A DNA stretch of 53,696 bases from SCGC-AG-212-J23 sp035649175 (GTDB lineage: Bacteria > Pseudomonadota > Gammaproteobacteria > Burkholderiales > SG8-39). The notes beneath the pieces are model-generated. The model had not been told where the DNA came from, searched no databases, and worked only from the letters and a program-made list of their open reading frames with translations. The position numbers and the translations under genes are program-made. Below are positions 33,077 to 40,726 of this stretch, piece by piece (the first letter of the stretch is position 1; the number at the start of each line of letters is the position of its first letter). The stretch is from contig DASRKB010000135.1 of the NCBI GenBank assembly GCA_035649175.1, positions 1 through 53,696 on the forward strand. The letters run 5' to 3'.

Positions 33077-35226
33077 TCCTCGAGATACGTAATCTCGACG
33101 TGCACTATGGCCGCGCCCACGCGCTGCAGGGCGTCTCTCTCGCGTTCGAGAAGGGCATCGTTGCCGTGGTCGGCCGCAACGGCATGGGCAAGACCACCCT
33201 GTGCAACGCCGTCACCGGCCTGGTGCGCGGCGCGGGCAGCATCAAGCTCGCCGGCGAGGAGATCCTCGGGCTCTCGCCCAACGCCATCACCGCGCGCGGC
33301 ATCGGCTACGTCCCGCAGGGCCGGCGCGTGTGGCCGTCGCTTTCCGTCGACGAGCATCTTCGTCTTACCGCGACGAAAGGGGCGTGGACGGTCGAGCGCA
33401 TCTATGCGACGTTCCCTCGCCTCGCGGAAAGAAAGCGTAACGGCGGCGCGGAGCTCTCGGGCGGCGAGCAGCAGATGCTCGCCATCTCCCGGGCGCTGCT
33501 CCTCAACCCGAAGCTGCTCGTCATGGACGAGCCCACCGAGGGCCTCGCGCCGGTGATCGTGCAACAGGTGGCGGCGATGCTGAAGTCGCTCGCCGCCGAG
33601 GGCGAGATCGCGGTGCTGCTGATAGAGCAGAACCTCGGCGTAGCGATCGAAGTCGCCGACACCATCGACGTGATGGTGAACGGCCGCATCGCGCGCTCGA
33701 TGCCCTCGGCCGAGCTCGCCGGCGACCGCGACCTGCAGCAGCGGCTGCTGGGCGTGAAGATGGGGGAGGAGGAAGTCGCCGTTGCAAGAGAGGAAATTCC
33801 GACGGCAAGCGAGGTGCAGGTCCTCACGGTCCGGCGCGCCACCGACGGGCTCGTCCCCGACGACGCGCCGCGCGGGGAGCGCACGGTGCGCGGTGTCACG
33901 CGGTGGGGGACGTCCCTCGTGGACAGCAGCGTCGCCCCGGAAGAGGAACCGAGGGAGCAGCCCCGCGTCATGGAGTTTCCCGTGTCGCAGACGGCGGGAC
34001 GGGCCGCCTACGTGGCGGGAACGTTCGACACGAAGGGCCGCGAGCTCCTCTACCTGAAGGGCCGCCTCGAGAAACTGGGCGTGCGCACCGTCACGGTCGA
34101 CCTGGCCACCTCCGGCAAGCCCTCCTCCGCCATGGTTCACCCGCGCGAGGTCGCGCGCCACCATCCGAAGGGCGAGCGCGCCGTCTTCACCTCCGAGCGC
34201 GGCTCGGCGGTGACTGAAATGGCGGTCGCCTTCGAGCACTTCATCGGCCGCCGCCGCGACGTCGGCGGCCTCATTTCCGCCGGCGGGTCCGGCGGCACCG
34301 CGCTCGCGACGCGTGCGATGCGCCGTCTGCCGATCGGCATCCCGAAGGTCATGGTGTCGACCGTGGCCTCGGGCGACGTCAAACCCTACGTCGGCCCGGC
34401 GGACATCTGCATGATGTACTCGGTAACCGACATCTCGGGCATCAACCGCATCTCGGAGAAGGTGCTCGCGAACGCCGCCCATGCGCTGGCCGGGATGATC
34501 GCGTTTGGCGGTTCGCAAAGAGATTCCTCCGAGGGGAAACCCGCGATCGGCTTGACGATGTTCGGGCTCACCACGCCCTGCGTGCAGGCCGTGGTGAAGC
34601 AGCTCGAGGAGCGCTACGACTGCCTGGTCTTCCACGCCACCGGCACCGGCGGCCAGTCGATGGAGAAGCTCGCCGACTCCGGCCTCCTCGCTGGCGTGCT
34701 CGACATCACCACCACGGAGGTCGCCGACGAGATCGCCGGCGGCGTGCTGAGCGCGGGACCGGAGCGGATGGACGTTTTCATCCGCAATCGCATTCCTTAC
34801 GTCGGGTCCTGCGGCGCGCTCGACATGGTGAATTTCTGGGCGATGGAAACCGTGCCCCCGCAGTTCAGGGGACGAAGGCTGCACGTCCACAACAGCAACG
34901 TCACGCTGATGCGCACCACGCCGGAGGAAGCCGCCAAGATCGGCCGCTTCATCGTCGGGAAGCTGAACCGCATGGAGGGACGGGTGCGCTTCCTCATTCC
35001 CGAGGGCGGCCTATCGGGGCTGGATCGTCCCGGCGGGCCATTCTGGGACCCCGCCGCCAACGATGCGCTTTTCAAGGAGATCAAGAGCAATTTCAGAATG
35101 ACGCGGGAGAAAAAGCTGCTGAGCCTTCCCCATCACGTGAACGACCCGGCGTTCGCCGACGCGCTGGTCGCCAACTTCAACGAGATAGCGACGACATGGC
35201 AAGAATCGCGCGCCAGGACATCCTGA
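33073..35226 (+). CDS. LivF-type ABC ATPase fused to a Tm-1-like (UPF0261) domain
   Basis: One 717-residue frame with two full domains. Residues 1-235 are a LivF ATPase: GRNGMGKTTLCNAVTG (Walker A), LSGGEQQMLAISRALL, LLVMDEPTEGLAP and LIEQN. A Pro/Glu-rich linker covers about 240-305. Residues about 310-710 are UPF0261: YVAGTFDTKGRELLYLK, SAGGSGGTALAT, PKVMVSTVASGDVKPYVG, MMYSVTDISGINRIS, TMFGLTTPCVQAV, HATGTGGQSMEKLA and LDITTTEVADEIAGG. The UPF0261 half is related to the ATP-binding N-terminal half of tomato Tm-1. No stop or frame change separates the domains. The start is TTG 33073. The fusion ties this ATP-binding protein physically to the importer. Confidence 0.9.
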   Translation: MILEIRNLDVHYGRAHALQGVSLAFEKGIVAVVGRNGMGKTTLCNAVTGLVRGAGSIKLAGEEILGLSPNAITARGIGYVPQGRRVWPSLSVDEHLRLTATKGAWTVERIYATFPRLAERKRNGGAELSGGEQQMLAISRALLLNPKLLVMDEPTEGLAPVIVQQVAAMLKSLAAEGEIAVLLIEQNLGVAIEVADTIDVMVNGRIARSMPSAELAGDRDLQQRLLGVKMGEEEVAVAREEIPTASEVQVLTVRRATDGLVPDDAPRGERTVRGVTRWGTSLVDSSVAPEEEPREQPRVMEFPVSQTAGRAAYVAGTFDTKGRELLYLKGRLEKLGVRTVTVDLATSGKPSSAMVHPREVARHHPKGERAVFTSERGSAVTEMAVAFEHFIGRRRDVGGLISAGGSGGTALATRAMRRLPIGIPKVMVSTVASGDVKPYVGPADICMMYSVTDISGINRISEKVLANAAHALAGMIAFGGSQRDSSEGKPAIGLTMFGLTTPCVQAVVKQLEERYDCLVFHATGTGGQSMEKLADSGLLAGVLDITTTEVADEIAGGVLSAGPERMDVFIRNRIPYVGSCGALDMVNFWAMETVPPQFRGRRLHVHNSNVTLMRTTPEEAAKIGRFIVGKLNRMEGRVRFLIPEGGLSGLDRPGGPFWDPAANDALFKEIKSNFRMTREKKLLSLPHHVNDPAFADALVANFNEIATTWQESRARTS

Positions 35227-36053
35227 AACGGCTGCACGGCATGGCGAAGCGCGGCGAGCCGATCGTCGGCGGCGGCGCCGGCACCGGCCTCTCCGCGAAG
35301 TGCGAGGAGGCGGGAGGCATCGACCTCATCGTCATCTACAACTCCGGCCGCTACCGCATGGCGGGCCGCGGCTCGCTCGCGGGCCTCATGGCCTACGGCA
35401 ACGCCAACGAGATCGTGCTCGACATGGCGCGCGAGGTGCTGCCGGTGGTGAAGAAGACGCCGGTGCTCGCGGGCGTGAACGGAACTGATCCATTCCTCAT
35501 CGTGGATTCCTTCCTGAGAAAGCTGATCGATCTCGGCTTTTCCGGCATCCAGAACTTCCCGACCGTCGGGCTCTTCGATGGCACCATCCGCGCGCAGCTC
35601 GAGGAAACGGGCATGGGGTACGACCTCGAGGTCAAGGTCGTGGAGGAAGCAAGGAAGGCGGACCTGCTCACCACCCCCTATGTCTTCTCCGAGCAGAACG
35701 CGCGCGACATGGCGAAGGCCGGCGCCGACATCATCGTCTGCCACCTCGGCCTCACTACCGGCGGCGCCATCGGCGCGAAGACCGTGCTGCAGCTCGCCGA
35801 GTGCCCGGCACTCATCGACGCGTGGGCGCGCGCCGCGCGCGAGGTCAATCCCGGCGTACTCGTCCTGTGCCACGGCGGGCCGATCGCGACGCCCGAGGAC
35901 GCGTCTTTGATCCTGAGGAAGACGAAAGGCTGCAACGGCTTCTACGGCGCCTCGAGCATGGAGCGGCTGCCGACCGAGATGGCACTTACCGAGACCACAC
36001 GCAGATTCAAACGCATCGGCGGAGGCGTCGCCGAGAAGGAGAAAGCATCATGA
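35196..36053 (+). CDS. Phosphoenolpyruvate hydrolase family TIM-barrel protein (PF09370)
   Basis: A 285-residue protein of the family matching the C-terminal half of tomato Tm-1. Seen: PIVGGGAGTGLSAKCEEAGGIDLIVIYNSGRYRMAGRGS, given here as blocks GGGAGTGLSAKCEEAG and IYNSGRYRMAGRGS; then AGVNGTDPF, GIQNFPTVGLFDG, HLGLTTGG and NGFYGASSMERLP. Proposed activity is hydrolase- or signalling-like and not well proven. It overlaps the fused ATPase/Tm-1 gene by 31 bases, so the two Tm-1 halves are made together. AAGGAGAAAG near its end serves the flotillin-like gene. Confidence 0.9.
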   Translation: MARIARQDILKRLHGMAKRGEPIVGGGAGTGLSAKCEEAGGIDLIVIYNSGRYRMAGRGSLAGLMAYGNANEIVLDMAREVLPVVKKTPVLAGVNGTDPFLIVDSFLRKLIDLGFSGIQNFPTVGLFDGTIRAQLEETGMGYDLEVKVVEEARKADLLTTPYVFSEQNARDMAKAGADIIVCHLGLTTGGAIGAKTVLQLAECPALIDAWARAAREVNPGVLVLCHGGPIATPEDASLILRKTKGCNGFYGASSMERLPTEMALTETTRRFKRIGGGVAEKEKAS

Positions 36054-37630
36054 CTGGAGCCCAGTTCGGACAATTCATCCTCGCCCTCATCGGGGTCGCG
36101 ATCGTCGTCGCGATCGTGGTGTGGCTGCTCAACTGGCTGTACCTGCGCGCCTCCAAGGAGCGCGGGTTCGTGCGCACCGGCCTGGGCGGGCAGAAAGTGG
36201 TGGTGAACGGCGGCGCGTTCGTGCTGCCGATCGTGCACGAGGTGATCCCGGTGAACATGAACACCCTGCGCCTGGAGGTGTCGCGCGGCCGCGAGCGCGC
36301 GCTCATCACCAAGGACCGGATGCGCGTGGACGTGACGAGCGAGTTCTACGTGCGCGTCAAGGCCGAGGCCGAGGCGATCGCCGCCGCGGCGCAGACCCTG
36401 GGACAGCGCACGATGCAGCCCGAGTCGCTCAAGGAGCTGGTCGAGGGCAAGTTCGTCGACGCGCTGCGTAGCGTGGCCGCGGAGATGACCATGGAGGAGA
36501 TGCACGAGAAGCGCGCCGACTACGTGAAGCGCGTGCGCCACGCCGTCGCCGCCGACCTGCTGCAGAACGGCCTGGAGCTCGAGACCGTGTCGCTCACCCA
36601 GCTCGACCAGACGGCGATGGAGTTCTTCAACCCCTCCAACGCCTTCGACGCCGAGGGCCTGACGCGGCTCACCGAGACCATCGAGACGCGCAAGAAGAAG
36701 CGCAACGACATCGAGCAGGACACGATGATCCAGATCCGCAACAAGAACCTCGACACCGAGCGCCAGGCGCTCGACATCGACCGCGAGCTAGAGTATGCGC
36801 GCCTTTCGCAGGAGCGCGAGCTCGAGGTGAAGCGCGCCGAGCAGCGCGCGCAGGTGGCGCGCGAGAAGGCGGCGCGCGAGCAGGAGGCCGAGCGCGCGCA
36901 GATCGAGGCGCGCCAGGCAGTGGACCGCGCGCGCATCGTCGCGGAGCGCGCGGTGGAGGAGGAGCGCATCGCCCGCGAGCGCGGCATCGAGGAGCTCGAG
37001 ATTGCGCGGCGCCAGGCGGTCGAGCTCGCCGAGCAGCAGCGCGCCATCGCCATCGCGGAGCAGTCCAAGCTCCAGTCCGAGGCGCAAGCCGCGGCCGACC
37101 AGGCGCGCGCCAAGGCGGTCGCCGAGGAGGAGAAGGTGTTCACGGCTCGCGAGAGCGAGATGGCGGAAAGAAAGAAGATCATCGAGGTCTCGAGCGCGCA
37201 AGCGGAAGCCGAGTCGGCGCGCATCCGCGCCGTGGCGGCGAAGGTCCGCCACGAGGTCGAAGCCGAGGGCCTCACCCTCATGAACAAGGCGGCGAACCTG
37301 CTTACCCCGGAAGCCCGGCAGTCGGCGCTGCGCACGCGGCTCATCGACAAGCTGGAGGGCATCATCCGCGAGTCGGTCAAGCCGATGGAGCGCATCGAGG
37401 GCATCCGCATCCTGCACGTGGACGGCCTAGGGGGCAGTCCTTCCAATGCGGGACCCAATGGAAATGGCGGCGCGAATATCGCCGACAGCGTGGTCAACTC
37501 CGCGCTGCGCTTCCGCGCGCAGGCGCCGCTCGTCGACCAGCTCCTGCGCGAGATCGGCGTGCAGGGCGGCGACATCGGCCACGCGGCCAACGCGCTCCTC
37601 GAGAGCGGCGTGGTGAAGAAGGCGGAATGA
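36050..37630 (+). CDS. Flotillin-like SPFH-domain membrane protein
   Basis: A 526-residue protein. One N-terminal membrane helix (about 8-33, FILALIGVAIVVAIVVWLLNWLY) is followed by an SPFH domain (about 34-200; RTGLGGQKVVVNGGAFVLPIVHEVIPVNMNTL). A very long charged coiled coil rich in Glu, Ala and Arg follows (about 215-430), and a C-terminal oligomerisation part has EGIRILHVDGLGG and a Gly/Asn linker. It fits the bacterial flotillin/YqiK type that scaffolds membrane microdomains. ATGA overlaps join it to the genes on both sides. Its place in an import/catabolic operon is unusual. Confidence 0.9.
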   Translation: MTGAQFGQFILALIGVAIVVAIVVWLLNWLYLRASKERGFVRTGLGGQKVVVNGGAFVLPIVHEVIPVNMNTLRLEVSRGRERALITKDRMRVDVTSEFYVRVKAEAEAIAAAAQTLGQRTMQPESLKELVEGKFVDALRSVAAEMTMEEMHEKRADYVKRVRHAVAADLLQNGLELETVSLTQLDQTAMEFFNPSNAFDAEGLTRLTETIETRKKKRNDIEQDTMIQIRNKNLDTERQALDIDRELEYARLSQERELEVKRAEQRAQVAREKAAREQEAERAQIEARQAVDRARIVAERAVEEERIARERGIEELEIARRQAVELAEQQRAIAIAEQSKLQSEAQAAADQARAKAVAEEEKVFTARESEMAERKKIIEVSSAQAEAESARIRAVAAKVRHEVEAEGLTLMNKAANLLTPEARQSALRTRLIDKLEGIIRESVKPMERIEGIRILHVDGLGGSPSNAGPNGNGGANIADSVVNSALRFRAQAPLVDQLLREIGVQGGDIGHAANALLESGVVKKAE

Positions 37631-38067
37631 TCAAGGTTTACACCTCGAGCGTGATCGAGGCGCCGGCCGACGCGGTCTGGGCGCAGGTGCGCGACTTCAA
37701 CGGCCTGCCGAAGTGGACGCCCTTCGTCGCCGAATCGCGCATCGAGGGCGGGGAGCCTTCCGACAAGATCGGCTGCGTGCGCAACTTCCGCCTGCGCGAC
37801 GGCGGCGTCATCCGCGAGCAGCTCCTCACGCTCTCGGACTACGACTACCAGTGCAGCTACTCCATCCTCGAGAGCCCGATGGGCGTCGAGAACTACGTCG
37901 CGACGCTCAAGCTCACGCCGGTCACCGACGGCAACAGGACCTTCGCCGAGTGGTGGGCAGAGTTCGACTGCGCGCCCGAGCGCGAGCAGGAGCTCGCGCG
38001 CAACATCGGCCAGGGGGTCTTCCAGGCCGCCTTCGACTCCCTCAAGGGCAAGCTCCGGAACGGATAA
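37627..38067 (+). CDS. SRPBCC-family protein (polyketide cyclase/START-like), copy 1
   Basis: A 146-residue helix-grip protein. Seen: VIEAPADAVWAQVRDFNGLPKW, ESRIEGGEPSDKIGCVRNF, REQLLTLSDYDYQCSYSI and the C-terminal helix EQELARNIGQGVFQAAFDSLK. The fold binds hydrophobic ligands or acts on ring compounds. It closely resembles the N-terminal part of the next gene, so they are tandem duplicates. ATG 37627 overlaps the flotillin stop. Its own stop lies inside the AAATGGGG palindrome. Confidence 0.88.
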   Translation: MIKVYTSSVIEAPADAVWAQVRDFNGLPKWTPFVAESRIEGGEPSDKIGCVRNFRLRDGGVIREQLLTLSDYDYQCSYSILESPMGVENYVATLKLTPVTDGNRTFAEWWAEFDCAPEREQELARNIGQGVFQAAFDSLKGKLRNG

Positions 38068-38086
38068 ATGGGGACAGGCCCCATTT
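38066..38086. repeat. AAATGGGG palindromic repeat
   Basis: AAATGGGG-ACAGG-CCCCATTT has perfect 8-bp arms. It lies exactly between the two SRPBCC copies and overlaps the first gene's stop codon. Confidence 0.75.
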
Positions 38087-38097
38087 CTCTCATTTAG

Positions 38098-39501
38098 GTG
38101 ATACGGGTAAGGCGTTCCGCCGTCATCGACGCGCCGATCGAGCGCGTCTGGGCCGTGCTGCGCGACTTCAACAGCCACTCGGCCTGGCATCCGGCGGTGG
38201 GCGAGTCGCGCATCGAGGGCGGGGAGAGCGCCGACCAGGTCGGCTGCGTGCGCAACTTCTTCCTCAAGGACGGCAACCACATCCGCGAGCAGCTTCTCGC
38301 GCTCTCCGACCGCGAGTTCATCTCGACCTACTGCATCCTCGACGCCACGCTGCCGATGCGCCACTACGTCGCTACGGTACAGCTCAAGCGGGTGACCGAC
38401 GGCGACCGGACGTTCTGGCACTGGGAATCGACTTTCGACGTGCCGCAGGGCCGCGAGCGCGAGTTCGCGCAGCTCGTCGGCGGCGGCGTCTACGAGGGCG
38501 GCTTCGCCGGCCTGCGCCAGTACCTGAACGGCGGTGCCAGCCGGACCACCCGCGCGGAGCGGGTGGAGGCGAAGGCTGTCGTTGCGACCAGATTCGGCGG
38601 GCCGGAGGTGCTCGAGTTCCGGAGCGTCGACGCCGGGCAGGGCGAGGTGCTCGTCCGCCAGAGCGCCGTCGGCGTGAACTACATCGACGTCTACGTCCGC
38701 ACCGGCGAGTACCCGATGATCCAGCCACCTGCGGCACTGGGCATGGAAGCCGCCGGCGTGGTGGTGGAATCCAGCTCGCCCGGGTTCCGCCGCGGCGATC
38801 GGGTGGCCTATGCGTGTCCGCCACCGGGGGCGTACGCGACGATGCGGGCGCTGCCGGCGAAGGACCTGGTTGTGCTGCCGGACTACGTCTCCGATGAGAT
38901 CGCCGCCGCGGTGATGCTCAAGGGGATGACGGCCGAGTACCTCCTCCACCGTACCTATCGCGTGCGGCCGGGCGACACTGTGCTGGTGCACGCTGCGGCA
39001 GGGGGCGTCGGGCTGCTGCTCTGCCAGTGGGCAAAGTCGCTCGGGGCGCGCGTGATCGGAACCGTGTCGAGCGAGGCCAAGGCCGAGCTGGCCCGAGCAC
39101 ACGGATGCGACCAGGTCATCGTGTCCAGGGACTACCGCTTTGCTTCACAGATGCATAGCAAGGCCGACGTGATCTACGACGGCATCGGGCAGGCGGCGGC
39201 TAAGGAAAACTACGAGGCGCTTGCCATGCGCGGCCACTGGGTGAGCTACGGGCACGCCAGCGGAGCGCTCGACAACGTGAATCTGGGGGCGAAGTCCGGC
39301 ACGCTGTCGCGGCCGGTGATCTTCCACTATACCGAGGATCGGAGACTGCTCCTGGAGATGGCCGGCAACGTCTTCGCCGCGCTGCGCGACGGCACGATCC
39401 GGGTCGATGCGATCCGCCGTTACCCGCTGGCAGCGGCCGCGGACGCGCACCGCGACCTCGAGGCGCGCCGCACGAGCGGTCAGATCGTGCTGCTTCCGTA
39501 G
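38098..39501 (+). CDS. SRPBCC domain (copy 2) fused to NADPH:quinone-reductase-type oxidoreductase
   Basis: A 467-residue two-domain protein in one frame. Residues about 1-143 are SRPBCC (VIDAPIERVWAVLRDFNSHSAWHP, ESRIEGGESADQVGCVRNFFLKDG). Residues about 157-467 are a zinc-less MDR quinone oxidoreductase: VVATRFGGPEVLEF, VGVNYIDVYVRTGEYP, AALGMEAAGVV, LVHAAAGGVGLLLCQWAKSLGARVIGT as blocks LVHAAAGGVGLLLCQWAKS, and SGALDNVNL. GTG 38098 aligns with the start of copy 1, which supports it. The fusion suggests the ligand held by the SRPBCC fold is passed to the reductase (inference). Confidence 0.88.
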   Translation: MIRVRRSAVIDAPIERVWAVLRDFNSHSAWHPAVGESRIEGGESADQVGCVRNFFLKDGNHIREQLLALSDREFISTYCILDATLPMRHYVATVQLKRVTDGDRTFWHWESTFDVPQGREREFAQLVGGGVYEGGFAGLRQYLNGGASRTTRAERVEAKAVVATRFGGPEVLEFRSVDAGQGEVLVRQSAVGVNYIDVYVRTGEYPMIQPPAALGMEAAGVVVESSSPGFRRGDRVAYACPPPGAYATMRALPAKDLVVLPDYVSDEIAAAVMLKGMTAEYLLHRTYRVRPGDTVLVHAAAGGVGLLLCQWAKSLGARVIGTVSSEAKAELARAHGCDQVIVSRDYRFASQMHSKADVIYDGIGQAAAKENYEALAMRGHWVSYGHASGALDNVNLGAKSGTLSRPVIFHYTEDRRLLLEMAGNVFAALRDGTIRVDAIRRYPLAAAADAHRDLEARRTSGQIVLLP

Positions 39502-39523
39502 TTCGGGGTCTGACCCCGATCTC
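39502..39523. repeat. GGGGTC-GACCCC palindromic repeat, copy 3
   Basis: The core CGGGGTCTGACCCCG (39504-39518) starts directly after the stop codon of the fusion gene and touches the end of the convergent hydroxylase. It may act as a two-way terminator. Confidence 0.8.
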
Positions 39524-40709
39524 AGAGGGTGGGGTTGGTGTACTTGCCGCCCATCGCTACCATGCCGAAGGCGGAGCCGGCGATGTCGAAGTTGAACGAG
39601 AAATGCTGGTTGATCGCCTGCGTGTCGCGCAGGAAGCGCTGCAGAGGGTCGCGCGTGTAGATCGCGTTCGCACCGTAGAAGGACCACAGCGTCTCGACCG
39701 CCTCGCGCGACTGCGCCACGGCGAAGGCGTTCTGTGCGCGCAGGCGCAGCTTGGTTTCCAGGTCCGGGACTTCACCCTGTTCAGCTTTCTTTTGGAAGAA
39801 CACCGCGGATTCCCGCATGAGGTAGCGCGCCGAGTCGATCAGGCAGCGCGCCCGGGCGAGCTTCACCTGCACGGCCTGGAAGTCCGAGACCTTGGCGCCG
39901 GTATAGGTCCCGACGCGTGTCTTGAATGAATTCTGTACGTGGTGAAAAGCCCCTTCAGCCGCCCCGAGAGCGCTCGCGGAAAGCGGGTGACCGGCGGCAG
40001 CGACGATGGGAACGCGGAAGAGGGGGCCTTGGTTCAGCGCGGCGCCGGGGTGCTCCAGGCCGCCGCGGCAGCGGGCGAGGGCGAGCGCGCGGCACTCCGG
40101 GACGAAGACTTCCTTCACCTCGATGTCCTTCGATCCGGTGCCGACCATGCCCATCGCGTACCAGGTGTCGATGATCGTGTAGTCGCTCTTCGGCACGAGG
40201 CAAAGGCGCCAGTCGACCGCCGTCTTGTCCTCGTAGACGGTGACGGCGAGCATGTTCCAGGTCGAGTTGTCGACGCCCGAGGAGAACGGCCACTTGCCCG
40301 AAACGACGAAGCCGCCATCGACCTTTCTGCCGCGTCCCGCCGCCAGCGCGATCGAGGAGGCGATGAGCGCGTCGGGGTTCTCGTCCCACACCTCGTGCTG
40401 CGTCCGGGGCTCGTAGTAGCCAAGGATCCAGTGGTGGCACCCGAGGTTACCCACGTTCCACGCGGTGGAGGGGCAACCCTGCGCGAGCTCGGCCACGATG
40501 TCCACGATCGCCTGGAAGGGCAGCTCCATGCCGCCGAAGCGCTTGGGCTGGTGGAAGCGGAAAAGCCCCGTCTCGTGCAGCAGCTTCTCGTTCTCGGCGA
40601 GCAGCACGCGTGCCTCTTCGCACTTCTGCGCGCGGCTTGCGAGCGCCGGCACGCACTCGCGCGTCCGGCGCATCGCTTCTTCGTACCCGATGGACGAGAA
40701 ATCCGTCAT
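39522..40709 (-). CDS. Acyl-CoA dehydrogenase-fold flavin hydroxylase, paralogue 2
   Basis: A 395-residue paralogue of the protein at 3896-5077. Shared blocks: FRFHQPKRFGGMELPF, GKWPFSSGVDNSTWNML, MGMVGTGSKDIEV and NQHFSFNFDIAGSAFGMVAMGG...NPTL. Most likely the oxygenase of a two-component flavin monooxygenase; the reductase partner is not visible here. It faces the SRPBCC-reductase fusion across a palindromic repeat. Its ATG is 17 bases from the divergent TPR gene, too close for separate full promoters. Confidence 0.87.
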   Translation of the reverse strand: MTDFSSIGYEEAMRRTRECVPALASRAQKCEEARVLLAENEKLLHETGLFRFHQPKRFGGMELPFQAIVDIVAELAQGCPSTAWNVGNLGCHHWILGYYEPRTQHEVWDENPDALIASSIALAAGRGRKVDGGFVVSGKWPFSSGVDNSTWNMLAVTVYEDKTAVDWRLCLVPKSDYTIIDTWYAMGMVGTGSKDIEVKEVFVPECRALALARCRGGLEHPGAALNQGPLFRVPIVAAAGHPLSASALGAAEGAFHHVQNSFKTRVGTYTGAKVSDFQAVQVKLARARCLIDSARYLMRESAVFFQKKAEQGEVPDLETKLRLRAQNAFAVAQSREAVETLWSFYGANAIYTRDPLQRFLRDTQAINQHFSFNFDIAGSAFGMVAMGGKYTNPTL

Positions 40710-40726
40710 GATCCGATTGTAATTCC

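Noticed and set aside
36520..39102. An 860-codon minus-strand frame
   Set aside because: It lies antisense to the flotillin and SRPBCC genes, whose domain content is clear; its Arg/Ser/Ala-rich product is typical of a shadow frame in high-GC DNA.
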